From Mesorhizobium sp. LSJC280B00 (GTDB lineage Bacteria; Pseudomonadota; Alphaproteobacteria; Rhizobiales; Rhizobiaceae): a DNA stretch of 64,000 bases. This document shows positions 1-8,169 of this stretch, in pieces; position 1 is the stretch's first letter; each line of letters begins with the position of its first letter. The notes below the pieces were generated by a model that had not been told where the DNA came from, ran no database searches, and was given only the letters and a program-made list of their open reading frames with translations. The stretch spans positions 66,146 to 130,145 of the forward strand of contig NZ_AYVL01000006.1 in NCBI RefSeq assembly GCF_000502835.1, read 5' to 3'. A program made the translations under genes and the position numbers.

Positions 1-16
1 CCTCAGCGGTCTTCGC

Positions 17-1453
17 GTGCGTTGCATCGATATCTGCGCGCCAATAGCATCCGTGAGCGCCCTCTCCTCGCGAACCGCCGAACTTCTGTCGCGACTTGAG
101 GGTCGGCTGGATCGGTCGGCGATCGTCTCGGCAGATGAGGCCGGGCCGCGTTACAGGGAAGACCCCGACGGCAAGACCGGTGCGCGGCCGGAGGTCGTGC
201 TGCGACCGCGCACTGCCGGCGAGGTGTCGGACATACTGCGCCTGTGCAATGAGGCGGGGCAGAGGCTTGTGGTCCAGGGGGGCCGGACCGGGCTTGCCAG
301 CGGCGCTCGCATCCAACCCGGCGAAGCTGTGCTGTCGCTGGAGCGCATGACTTCCGTTGAAGCTCTCGACCGCGAGGCGGCGACCATCATCGCCGAGGCC
401 GGCGCGCCGCTGCAAGCGGTGCAGGAAGCCGCCGATGCGGCCGGCTTGCTGTTCGGCGTCGACATCGGAGCGCGCGGCACGGCCACCGTCGGTGGCAATG
501 TCGCCACCAATGCCGGCGGCATCCGTGTGCTGCGCTACGGCATGTACCGGGCGCAGGTGCTTGGGCTGGAAGCGGTGCTTGCCGACGGCAGTATTCTGAC
601 CTCGCTCAAGGGTTTGGCGAAGGACAACTCCGGCTACGATCTCAGCCAATTGTTCATCGGCAGCGAAGGCACGCTCGGCGTGGTCACACGCGCATGCCTG
701 CGGCTGCATCCGAAGCCGGCCACCGAGATCAACGCCTTCTGCGCGCTTGCTTCGCTCGACGCGGCGATCACGTTGCTTGCGCTGCTCAGGCGGAAGCTCG
801 GGCCCTTGCTGTCGGCCTATGAGGTGAATTTCGCACCGCTCTATGGCGCCATGATCGCCGGCATGGAGGCGCCGGCGCCGCTGCCCGCCGGCTCGCCCGT
901 CTATGTGCTTGCCGAGATACAGGGCAGCGAGCCCGACCGCGACGGCGAACGTTTTGCCGCGGTGCTGATGCAGGCGGTTGAAGATGGCGTGATCGACGAC
1001 GTGGTCGTCTCGCAATCGCCGCGCGAATTCCGGGCGCTCTGGGCGGTGCGAGAAGAGGCCAACCGTTTCCTGTTTTCGATGGCAGGCCTGATCGGCGTCG
1101 ATATCAGCATCCCACTGGCGAGAATGGCGACTTTCCTGGGCGAAACAGAAGCCGCCATCAGGGCCGTCGACCCTGGCGCCGACATCTACGTCTTCGGCCA
1201 TCTCGGCGATGGCAATCTGCATTATCAGGTCCGCACCGCGGATCCGGCGGCCGCATACGGCATCGTGTACCGCGGTGTTGCCACCGCCGGTGGTGGCGTT
1301 TCGGCCGAACATGGCATCGGCCTCGACAAGAAGGAATGGCTGCACCTTGTGCGCAGCGACGCCGAGATCGCGGCCATGCGCCGCCTGAAAGCAGCCTTCG
1401 ACCCGAACAACATCCTCAATGCCGGGCGCATCTTCGACCTGGCGCCGGGCTGA
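17..1453 (+). CDS. GlcD-like FAD-binding 2-hydroxyacid oxidase/dehydrogenase
   Basis: The 478-residue protein has the two-domain layout of the GlcD/D-lactate/D-2-hydroxyglutarate dehydrogenase family. The N-terminal FAD_binding_4 domain shows GGRTGL (about residues 88-93), GGNVATNAGG (about 159) and GSEGTLG (about 217). The C-terminal FAD-oxidase domain shows GHLGDGNLHY (about 395) and EHGIG (about 432). It should oxidise a D-2-hydroxy acid to the 2-oxo acid, passing electrons to an acceptor that cannot be read here. The start is a GTG at 17 near the window edge, and a GTG at 53 is equally possible because neither has a clear ribosome-binding site. It converges on psuG with a 35 bp gap. Family is secure; substrate is not. 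Confidence 0.88.
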   Translation: MRCIDICAPIASVSALSSRTAELLSRLEGRLDRSAIVSADEAGPRYREDPDGKTGARPEVVLRPRTAGEVSDILRLCNEAGQRLVVQGGRTGLASGARIQPGEAVLSLERMTSVEALDREAATIIAEAGAPLQAVQEAADAAGLLFGVDIGARGTATVGGNVATNAGGIRVLRYGMYRAQVLGLEAVLADGSILTSLKGLAKDNSGYDLSQLFIGSEGTLGVVTRACLRLHPKPATEINAFCALASLDAAITLLALLRRKLGPLLSAYEVNFAPLYGAMIAGMEAPAPLPAGSPVYVLAEIQGSEPDRDGERFAAVLMQAVEDGVIDDVVVSQSPREFRALWAVREEANRFLFSMAGLIGVDISIPLARMATFLGETEAAIRAVDPGADIYVFGHLGDGNLHYQVRTADPAAAYGIVYRGVATAGGGVSAEHGIGLDKKEWLHLVRSDAEIAAMRRLKAAFDPNNILNAGRIFDLAPG

Positions 1454-1488
1454 AATCGAAGGCCGGTAGCGCTGGCCGGATACTGTCT

Positions 1489-2418
1489 CTATCTGGTCGC
1501 GCTCTTCAATTCCGCATGCGCAACCGCAATGCGGGCAGCAAGCGCGGCGTTGTTGCGGACCAGCGCGATGTTGGCCTTCAGGCTGCGGCCTTGCGAAAGC
1601 TCATTGATGCGTGCGAGCAGAAATGGCGTTAGTTCCTTGCGCCCGATGCCGCGCTTCTCGGCCTCAGCCACGGCCGCTGCGATCGTGCCGTCGATGAACG
1701 CCGGATCGAGCGCGTCCGCTTCGGGGATAGGGTTGGCGACGAGAATGCCGGTGCCGGATTCCATCTCGTCATGCAGCAGCATGGCTCGCGCGATCTCGTC
1801 GGGCGTGTCGAGGCGATGATCGGCCTTGAGCCCGCTGGAGCGGGTGTAGAAAGCCGGAAAATCATCGCTCCCATAGGCGATCACCGGCACGCGCTGAGTT
1901 TCCAGATATTCCAGCGTCTTCGCAATATCGAGGATCGACTTAACTCCGGCGCAGACGACGGTCGTGCCGGTTTGGCCGAGTTCGGTCAGGTCGGCGGAGA
2001 TATCGAAAGTGGCTTCGGCGCCGCGATGCACGCCGCCGACACCGCCGGTCGCAAAAATGCCGATCCCGGCTAAAGCGGCGATCCGCATCGTCGCCGAGAC
2101 GGTGGTTCCGGCCGAGCCGCCGCGCACCATGATGGCGGCGAGATCGCGCCCGGAAGCCTTGACCACGCCCTTTGCCGCTGCCAGCTCTTCCAGTTCACGG
2201 TCGTCGAGGCCAACCTTGATCTTGCCGGCGACCACTGCGATCGTGGCGGGCACGGCGCCGTTTTCACGCACTACGGTCTCGACACCACGGGCAGTTTCCA
2301 GATTGGCCGGATATGGCATGCCGTGGGTGATAATCGTCGATTCCAATGCCACCACCGCGCGGCCTTCATCAAGCGCAGCAGCGACTTCATCGTTCAGGTG
2401 GACAAGGAAAGGTTTCAT
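1489..2418 (-). CDS. psuG: Pseudouridine-5'-phosphate glycosidase
   Basis: This enzyme splits pseudouridine 5'-phosphate into uracil and ribose 5-phosphate. At 309 residues it has the normal length for the family. The catalytic features are present: Glu26 within VALESTIITHG and Lys160 within CAGVKSILD, the lysine expected to open the ribose ring. The glycine-rich FATGGVGGVHRGAE segment follows near residue 122. It lies 12 bp downstream of the PfkB kinase gene, which supplies its substrate, so the two form a two-gene operon for pseudouridine salvage. No pseudouridine transporter is adjacent, so the substrate probably comes from internal RNA turnover or is imported elsewhere. Confidence 0.95.
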   Translation of the reverse strand: MKPFLVHLNDEVAAALDEGRAVVALESTIITHGMPYPANLETARGVETVVRENGAVPATIAVVAGKIKVGLDDRELEELAAAKGVVKASGRDLAAIMVRGGSAGTTVSATMRIAALAGIGIFATGGVGGVHRGAEATFDISADLTELGQTGTTVVCAGVKSILDIAKTLEYLETQRVPVIAYGSDDFPAFYTRSSGLKADHRLDTPDEIARAMLLHDEMESGTGILVANPIPEADALDPAFIDGTIAAAVAEAEKRGIGRKELTPFLLARINELSQGRSLKANIALVRNNAALAARIAVAHAELKSATR

Positions 2419-2430
2419 ATCATCTCGCTT

Positions 2431-3540
2431 TCAGGCAGGAATGCGGTACATGCCGGCGGCAAGGAAGCGCGGCGACAGATCGGGATGGACGCTGGATTCG
2501 CTCTCGGTGGTCAGTGTGGCAAGCAGTGCGCCGGTGCGCACGGCATGAGCGACCGGCTCACCCGAAAGCACCTTGTACAGAGTGCCGGCGATCATCGCGT
2601 CACCGGCGCCGGTGATGTCGACGGGCTGGGCCGGGACGGAGTGCATGTTCGTCACACCGCTCTCGGTCGCAACGGCAAATCCATGCGCGCCTACGGTCAC
2701 GATCACCTCTCCGGCGCCGGCCGCGCGCAGCGCTGCCGCTGCTTCCTCCGGCGTCAGCCGCTTGTCGGCATCCGTCATGCCGAGCATCATATTGGCCTCG
2801 TCATGATTGGTGAATAGAAGATCGATGCCCGTCAGGTCCTTCGGCAGGCGCGCTGATTTCGGCGACGAGACCGCGTCGACGGCGAGCTTGAAGCGCGCGG
2901 CCTGCTTGCGCGAGATCAGTGCTGCGAGGGTCGCAGCCGGCAGATTGCAGTCGATGAACACCCATGTCGCCGAAGCCAGATGCGGCCAGAAGCGGTCGAG
3001 ATAGGACGACGAAAACAGATCGAAGATCTCCATGTCGGCAATGCCGAGCACGAGGTCGTTGTTGCGGTCGAGGATGGCCGCGTATTCCGCCGTCGGCCGT
3101 TCCGCGGTGGTGATGACCTGGCTGACATCGGCGCCGAGGTCGCGCAGATGCCGCACCATTGAGCGGCCGGTTTCATCGTCGCCGACGATCGAGACGAAGC
3201 TTATGTCGACGCCGAGGCGGGCAAGGTTTTCGGCGACGTTGCGGGCAACCCCGCCGAAGCTGCGATAGCCGTCGACCGGGTTCGACGTCTCGAAAATCAG
3301 ATCCTTCTTGGCGTGGTATTTGCGGTCGAGCACCGCGCCGCCGACGCAGACCATGCGCTTGGACGTCGGCAAGACGTAACCACGGCCGAGAATGTATCCC
3401 TTGTTGACGAGTTGCACGATGTGAGCCGCGACCGTCGAGCGGGCGATGCCGAGCACCGTTGCTATGTCCTGCTGGCCGGCGAATGGGTTCGCCGCAATGA
3501 GGTCGAGAACCGCTTGTTCCTGTGCTCCAAGGTCGTCCAT
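2431..3540 (-). CDS. psuK: Pseudouridine kinase, PfkB family, with N-terminal helix-turn-helix
   Basis: Residues 1 to about 60 form a winged helix-turn-helix of the Lrp/MarR type (QQDIATVLGIARSTVAAHI). Residues about 62-360 are a ribokinase/PfkB kinase with the substrate glycines GGVARNVAENLARLG and the catalytic DITGAGDAM near residue 310. The kinase should phosphorylate pseudouridine for PsuG, its downstream neighbour. The extra DNA-binding domain is known in some PfkB proteins and suggests that the kinase also regulates its own operon; an 11 bp perfect palindrome lies 51 bp upstream of the start. Substrate is inferred from the neighbour. Confidence 0.9.
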   Translation of the reverse strand: MDDLGAQEQAVLDLIAANPFAGQQDIATVLGIARSTVAAHIVQLVNKGYILGRGYVLPTSKRMVCVGGAVLDRKYHAKKDLIFETSNPVDGYRSFGGVARNVAENLARLGVDISFVSIVGDDETGRSMVRHLRDLGADVSQVITTAERPTAEYAAILDRNNDLVLGIADMEIFDLFSSSYLDRFWPHLASATWVFIDCNLPAATLAALISRKQAARFKLAVDAVSSPKSARLPKDLTGIDLLFTNHDEANMMLGMTDADKRLTPEEAAAALRAAGAGEVIVTVGAHGFAVATESGVTNMHSVPAQPVDITGAGDAMIAGTLYKVLSGEPVAHAVRTGALLATLTTESESSVHPDLSPRFLAAGMYRIPA

Positions 3541-3590
3541 TGTCTCACCCGGCCGTCAAATTCGAGGCTGAACGCTTTCGCAACAACAGA

Positions 3591-3601
3591 TGACATTGTC
3601 A
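3591..3601. promoter_or_regulatory. Candidate operator/promoter upstream of psuK
   Basis: TGACATTGTCA is a perfect odd palindrome (TGACA-T-TGTCA). On the minus strand it overlaps TTGACA, a consensus -35 hexamer (plus-strand 3597-3602). A matching -10 is not convincing. The position fits autoregulation by the PsuK helix-turn-helix domain. The rest of 3541-3782 holds no other gene I can support. Confidence 0.35.
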
Positions 3602-3782
3602 ACATTTGTTTCGACCGGCGGCATTTGACCAATCGGCGCTCCCGCGACTCTCTGCCAGCCGGACGAAGAAAGCGGGTGAGCACATTGAAGAAAGCTATTT
3701 CACCAAGGAGGACGAAAGTTGCTCTTGTCGGCGTGCAGCGCCAGGGAGGAACTGAGGCCTTAACGCGAGACGGCGAAGAGCG

Positions 3783-4631
3783 CTAAGCCTTCAGCACCGA
3801 GACGGCCAATTCGCTGTTGTGGACGTATTCGTTGGCGTCAGGCTGCTTCTGCACGAGCAGGATGAACAGCAGGTCGGTCAGCGTCAGTTGTGCATCACGC
3901 GCAGTTATCGATGACGAGCGCGCGCGCTCTTCATCGGCGATCGTGTGGAGGCGAATGTCGGCAACCCGGCTCAGCGGATTGTCGCGAAGTCCGGTGACGG
4001 CGATAACGGTGGTGCCACGTTTGCGGGCAAGTTCAGCTATCCGCAGGGTTTCGATGCTCGCCCCGGAATAGGAGAGCGCGAACAGCACGTCACCTCGTCC
4101 AAGCGTCGAGACATTGGCCATTTGCACATGGCTGTCGCTGTCGTGCAGCACGTTGCGGCCGAGCTTCATCAGCTTGTAGGAAAAATCGCGCGCCACCAGC
4201 GAGGATGCGCCGACGCCGGCCAAATGAATGCGGCACGCACCGTTCAACGCTTCGAGGGCCTTGCCGATTTCCTGCTCGGTGTTGGCCGCGACGGTCTGTT
4301 GCATCGACAAGAGCTTGCTGCCGATCAGCTTGCGCAAGATGACCAGATAGCTGTCGTCGACCTCGATCGAACCGTGGATCATGCCGGCCGGCACGTGCCA
4401 TTCCTGCGACTTGGCCTCACTGACGGCGAGCTTAAGCTCCTGATAGCTGGAATAGCCGAGCTTCTGGCTGAACTTGACGACGCTCGACTGGCTCCGGCCG
4501 ATCTCGGCGGCAAGCGCCGCCGTCGACAGGCGGAGCATCTGGTCGGGATTATCGACGATATACCGACCGATCTCGCGGTCGCCGGGCGCCATGACTTCGA
4601 GCTTGGCCTCGATCTTCTTCAGGACGGACAT
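3783..4631 (-). CDS. MurR/RpiR-family transcriptional regulator with SIS domain
   Basis: The 282-residue protein has an RpiR-type helix-turn-helix at about residues 1-75 (LSTAALAAEIGRSQSSVVKFSQKLGY) and a sugar-isomerase (SIS) effector domain at about 115-260 (VGASSLVARDFSYKLMKLG, ALSYSGASIETL). Such regulators sense phosphosugars; E. coli MurR senses MurNAc-6-phosphate. I chose the ATG at 4631 because GGAGG lies just before it; the ATG at 4643 would place that site inside the gene. It is divergent from the murA paralogue, and a palindrome at 4671-4685 between them recurs before murQ. It is probably the local repressor of peptidoglycan recycling. Confidence 0.9.
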   Translation of the reverse strand: MSVLKKIEAKLEVMAPGDREIGRYIVDNPDQMLRLSTAALAAEIGRSQSSVVKFSQKLGYSSYQELKLAVSEAKSQEWHVPAGMIHGSIEVDDSYLVILRKLIGSKLLSMQQTVAANTEQEIGKALEALNGACRIHLAGVGASSLVARDFSYKLMKLGRNVLHDSDSHVQMANVSTLGRGDVLFALSYSGASIETLRIAELARKRGTTVIAVTGLRDNPLSRVADIRLHTIADEERARSSSITARDAQLTLTDLLFILLVQKQPDANEYVHNSELAVSVLKA

Positions 4632-4670
4632 GCGTTCCTCCATTGCCTGTCATCGACAATGCCAAGCCAA

Positions 4671-4699
4671 GGAATAAATTATTCCGTCTCTGATTGACA
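4671..4699 (+). promoter_or_regulatory. Candidate RpiR operator 1 plus -35 element before murA
   Basis: GGAATAAATTATTCC at 4671-4685 is a perfect 7-1-7 palindrome, preceded by AA. TTGACA follows at 4694-4699, eight bases later, on the murA strand. The same arrangement occurs at 6977-7006 before murQ. The -10 is not clear. The site sits between the divergent RpiR and murA genes, so it could control both. Confidence 0.65.
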
Positions 4700-4817
4700 G
4701 CCAAGAATGAACCATCAAATCTCGACTGGTGCGGTTGCGGCCCAGCCTTCGGGCATGTCGACGATTCGGACATGAAAGATCGTAGACACGCCGACAGCTC
4801 GGGATTAGGTCAGAGCC

Positions 4818-6074
4818 ATGGACAAATTGCGGATCGTCGGCGGGCACAGGCTTGAGGGCGCGGTGACGATCTCCGGCGCCAAGAACGCGGCCTTGCCGCA
4901 AATAGCGGCGGCGTTGCTCAGCCCCTATCCGCTGCAGCTGACCAACCTGCCTGAGGTGACGGATGTCGACAACATGCTTGGCGTCGTCGGCCTTCATGGG
5001 GCCGAAGTCACCAGATCGGCGCATGCCGCCACAATCGATACCAGTGCTGCCGCTTCCAGGGAGACAAGCTACGATACCGTCAGGCGCATGCGCGCGACGG
5101 TGCTGGTTCTCGGTCCACTGCTTGCCCGCTTCGGCCATGCCCGGGTCTCGCTGCCTGGCGGCTGCGCGATCGGCGCACGGCCGGTCGACATGCATGTCGC
5201 CGCACTTGCCGCACTTGGCGCCGATATCGCGATCGAAAACGGACTGATCGTCGCGTCTGCGCCGGGCAGACTGAAAGGCGCGCGCATCATTTTGAGCTCG
5301 CCATCGGTCGGCGCGACCGAAACGGCGATGATGGCGGCGACGACGGCAAACGGCGAGACCGAGATCCTCAACGCGGCCCGCGAGCCGGAGGTGGCCGATC
5401 TTGCCGCCTGCCTGAACGCCATGGGCGCGCGGATCGAGGGCGCCGGCACGCACCGCATCCTGATCGGGGGCAGCACAGACTGGCGCGCCGCCACGCACGA
5501 CATCATCCCGGACCGGATAGAGGCCGGCACCTATGCCGTCGCAGCGGCCATCACCGGCGGTCAGCTCGAGCTGACCCACGCGCGGCTCGAGCACATGGCA
5601 TCCGTCGTCCAGCTGCTCGAAGCAGCCGGTGTGAAAATATGGCCGGGCGACCGCGGGCTGATCGTATCGAGAGACGGGCCGCTCAAGGCGGTCGACGTGA
5701 CGACGGAGCCCTATCCGGGCTTTCCGACCGATCTCCAGGCGCAGTTCATGGCGTTGATGTGCTGTGCCGAGGGCGCTTCGCTGTTGCGCGAGACGATCTT
5801 CGAGAACCGCTTCATGCATGTGCCTGAACTGATGCGGCTCGGCGCCAATATCAAGCTGCAAGGCACCATGGCGCTGGTGCGCGGAGGCGAGAAGCTGAAG
5901 GGCGCGCAAGTGATGGCGACCGACTTGCGCGCCTCCGTCTCGCTGGTGCTGGCAGCGCTGGTGTCGGAGGGCGAGACGACGATCAATCGCGTCTATCATC
6001 TCGACCGCGGGTACGAGCAGTTGGACCGCAAGCTCCGGCTGTGCGGCGCCCAGATCGAACGAATAAGGCAATGA
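4818..6074 (+). CDS. murA: UDP-N-acetylglucosamine 1-carboxyvinyltransferase (MurA)
   Basis: MurA transfers enolpyruvate from PEP to UDP-GlcNAc, the first committed step to UDP-MurNAc. The 418-residue protein has the full EPSP-synthase-like fold. It keeps Lys22-Asn23 (SGAKNAALP), Cys116 in the flexible PEP loop (LPGGCAIGARPVD) and the usual end YHLDRGYEQLDRKL, so it should be active. Its location is odd: it starts a cluster for breaking down and reusing muramic acid, beside an RpiR repressor. It may be a second, regulated copy; whether another murA exists lies outside this window. The stop overlaps the next start by ATGA. Confidence 0.93.
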   Translation: MDKLRIVGGHRLEGAVTISGAKNAALPQIAAALLSPYPLQLTNLPEVTDVDNMLGVVGLHGAEVTRSAHAATIDTSAAASRETSYDTVRRMRATVLVLGPLLARFGHARVSLPGGCAIGARPVDMHVAALAALGADIAIENGLIVASAPGRLKGARIILSSPSVGATETAMMAATTANGETEILNAAREPEVADLAACLNAMGARIEGAGTHRILIGGSTDWRAATHDIIPDRIEAGTYAVAAAITGGQLELTHARLEHMASVVQLLEAAGVKIWPGDRGLIVSRDGPLKAVDVTTEPYPGFPTDLQAQFMALMCCAEGASLLRETIFENRFMHVPELMRLGANIKLQGTMALVRGGEKLKGAQVMATDLRASVSLVLAALVSEGETTINRVYHLDRGYEQLDRKLRLCGAQIERIRQ

Positions 6075-6961
6075 GTGCCGGTGGGGCGTCTCCGCATTAT
6101 TTCCTGGGCGTCGATGGCGGCGGAACCGGCTGCCGGGCGCGTATCGAAGACGAAGCAGGAACCGTGCTCGGGCAAGGCCTGTCGGGCCCGGCGACAACGC
6201 GACTCGGTATAGAGGTGGCCTGGGCCTCGATTGCCAAAGCCTTTGGCGCGGCGATCGAAGAGGCAGGGTTCGCGGCGGCGGAAATCGCCAGGATCCGCGC
6301 GGGTATCGGTGTTGCCGGCATCGGCCGTAAGGGTGCGCTCGAGGCGTTTCATGCCATCGAACAACCCTTTGCGAGCATCGACTTCGTCAGCGACGGCGTC
6401 GCGGCTTGCCTTGGCGCGCATTCCGGCCAGGACGGCGCCATCGTCATAGCCGGGACCGGTTCGATCGGGCTCGGCTTTGTCGAAGGGCGCGACCTGCGCG
6501 TCGGCGGCTACGGTTTTCCGATTTCCGACGAGGGCAGCGGCGCCGATCTCGGACTGAAGGCAGTGCAGTTCGCCTTGCGAGCCCATGACGGCCGGCATGA
6601 GCGGACGGCGCTGCTGGCCGAGGTGATGCAGCGCTTCAAGGACGATCCGTTCGAGGCGGTGGCCTGGATGGACCGCGCCAGCGCGACGGACTATGCCGCC
6701 ATGGCGCCGATGGTGATCCGCCATGCCGACCAGGGCGATCCGGCCGGTCGGCGGATCGTGCAAGGCGCTGCCGAGCAGATCGACACCTTCGTGCGGGTGC
6801 TGTTCGAAAAAGGCGCGCCGCGGATTACGTTGCTCGGTGGGTTGTCCAGCCCGCTTGAGCCATGGCTCGCTCCCGACGTCCGCCGACGGCTGAAGCCGGC
6901 CGACGGCGATGCGGTTTCGGGAGCCATAATCCTGGCCAGACAATCCCTCTGCCGCCAGTGA
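6071..6961 (+). CDS. BadF/BcrA-type ATPase, N-acetylglucosamine/glucosamine kinase-like
   Basis: The protein begins with the ASKHA phosphate-binding motif FLGVDGGGTGCRARI and contains IAGTGSIGLGF (about residue 120-130) and SDEGSGADLG, typical of the N-acetylglucosamine kinase branch of the BadF/BadG family. At 296 residues it has the usual length. It probably phosphorylates GlcNAc or a related amino sugar released from peptidoglycan. The start at 6071 overlaps the murA stop by ATGA, showing translational coupling; the in-frame ATG at 6041 would overlap murA much more. Exact sugar is inferred from murQ and anmK nearby. Confidence 0.85.
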   Translation: MSAGGASPHYFLGVDGGGTGCRARIEDEAGTVLGQGLSGPATTRLGIEVAWASIAKAFGAAIEEAGFAAAEIARIRAGIGVAGIGRKGALEAFHAIEQPFASIDFVSDGVAACLGAHSGQDGAIVIAGTGSIGLGFVEGRDLRVGGYGFPISDEGSGADLGLKAVQFALRAHDGRHERTALLAEVMQRFKDDPFEAVAWMDRASATDYAAMAPMVIRHADQGDPAGRRIVQGAAEQIDTFVRVLFEKGAPRITLLGGLSSPLEPWLAPDVRRRLKPADGDAVSGAIILARQSLCRQ

Positions 6962-6976
6962 TGCCTTGCTCGGCAA

Positions 6977-7006
6977 GGAATATAATATTCCTACTTTCCG
7001 TTGACA
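6977..7006 (+). promoter_or_regulatory. Candidate RpiR operator 2 plus -35 element before murQ
   Basis: GGAATATAATATTCC at 6977-6991 is a perfect 7-1-7 palindrome with the same outer bases and the same AA before it as the site at 4671. TTGACA follows at 7001-7006, nine bases later. A further half-site GGAATAT lies at 7010-7016. The arrangement argues for a second promoter under the same regulator, serving murQ and the genes after it. Confidence 0.65.
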
Positions 7007-7164
7007 GAGGGAATATCGAATTCTAAAAAGTTAACGAAACAGAACCGGCGCAGCCGGTACGGAGCCGACGGCCAGGTGCAGGCACTGGACGCCGCTTGCC
7101 GCGGGCATCACAGTCCTGCTCGCAGTCGCACTTGAAAGTAAGCGAAGTGGTCGAACAAGGGTTG

Positions 7165-8070
7165 ATGTCGGAGCTGGAGCGGCTGATTTCCGAGGACCGG
7201 AACCCGAAAACCATGGACATCGATCTGTTGCCGACCCTCGAGGTGCTGCGCAAGATCAATGACGAGGACAAAGGCGTTGCGGCAGCCGTCGAGAAGGTCA
7301 TCCCCGATATTGCTGCGGCCGTGGACCGGATCGTGAGCGCGTTCCAGAACGGTGCACGCCTTGTCTATATGGGGGCTGGCACCAGCGGCCGGCTCGGCGT
7401 CCTCGACGCCTCGGAATGTCCGCCGACCTTCGGCGTACCCGAGGACATGGTGGTGGGCCTGATCGCCGGCGGCGTCGACGCGCTGATGCACTCTGCGGAA
7501 GGCGCCGAGGACGATCCGAAACAGGGAATAAAGGCGCTGCAGGACATCAAGCTGACCGCTGGCGACGTGGTGGTCGGCATCGCTGTCAGCGGACGCACAC
7601 CTTATGTCATCGGTGGCCTGACCTATGCCAAGGAAGTGGGAGCCACCACCGTGGCGTTGTCCTGCAATCCTCGATCGACCATTGCCGGCATTGCCGATAT
7701 TGGCATCTCTCCGGTGGTTGGCCCGGAGGTCCTCACCGGCTCGACCCGGCTGAAATCGGGAACCGCGCAAAAGCTGGTGCTCAATATGCTGTCTACCGCC
7801 AGCATGATCCGCATCGGCAAGAGCTATCAGAACCTGATGGTTGACCTCAATCCAAGCAACAAGAAGCTTGTCGCAAGGGCGGTTAGGATCGTGATGCAGA
7901 CGACCGGCTGCGCGGCACAGCAGGCACGACAGGCACTCGACCAGACCGGCAATGATGTAAAACTGGCAATCCTGGTGACGATCACCGGCATGGGTGTCGA
8001 AGAAGCACGTAAGGCGCTTGCCAACGCGGGAGGTTTCCTGCGCAAGGCGATAGGCGAAAAGACGGTGTAA
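7165..8070 (+). CDS. murQ: N-acetylmuramic acid 6-phosphate etherase
   Basis: MurQ cleaves the lactyl ether of MurNAc-6-phosphate to give GlcNAc-6-phosphate and D-lactate. The sequence follows E. coli MurQ along its whole length: [14 protein letters not shown], the SIS-domain [21 protein letters not shown] with its catalytic Glu, [11 protein letters not shown], and [22 protein letters not shown] chose the ATG at 7165 because it gives 301 residues, normal for the family, with AAGG just upstream; the frame is open to 7096 and a GTG at 7147 is possible. A promoter and operator lie 160-190 bp upstream. It joins the AnmK product to amino-sugar metabolism. Confidence 0.95.
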   Translation: MSELERLISEDRNPKTMDIDLLPTLEVLRKINDEDKGVAAAVEKVIPDIAAAVDRIVSAFQNGARLVYMGAGTSGRLGVLDASECPPTFGVPEDMVVGLIAGGVDALMHSAEGAEDDPKQGIKALQDIKLTAGDVVVGIAVSGRTPYVIGGLTYAKEVGATTVALSCNPRSTIAGIADIGISPVVGPEVLTGSTRLKSGTAQKLVLNMLSTASMIRIGKSYQNLMVDLNPSNKKLVARAVRIVMQTTGCAAQQARQALDQTGNDVKLAILVTITGMGVEEARKALANAGGFLRKAIGEKTV

Positions 8071-8169
8071 GACCGCATGGATACTGGGCCGATGTTCCGG
8101 GGCGTGTGTCCCTTTGAAGCGGTCCGGGGAACTGCAAGGCATCTGGTTTAACAATAATGGGAGACGACA

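Noticed and set aside
3719-3763. Short frame from a TTG after AAGGAGG at about 3704-3710
   Set aside because: It encodes only 14 residues from a rare start with no conservation evidence; it lies in the gap before psuK and may be chance.
4650-6197. 515-codon minus-strand frame antisense to murA
   Set aside because: murA is complete with its catalytic residues; the antisense product is low-complexity and Arg-rich.
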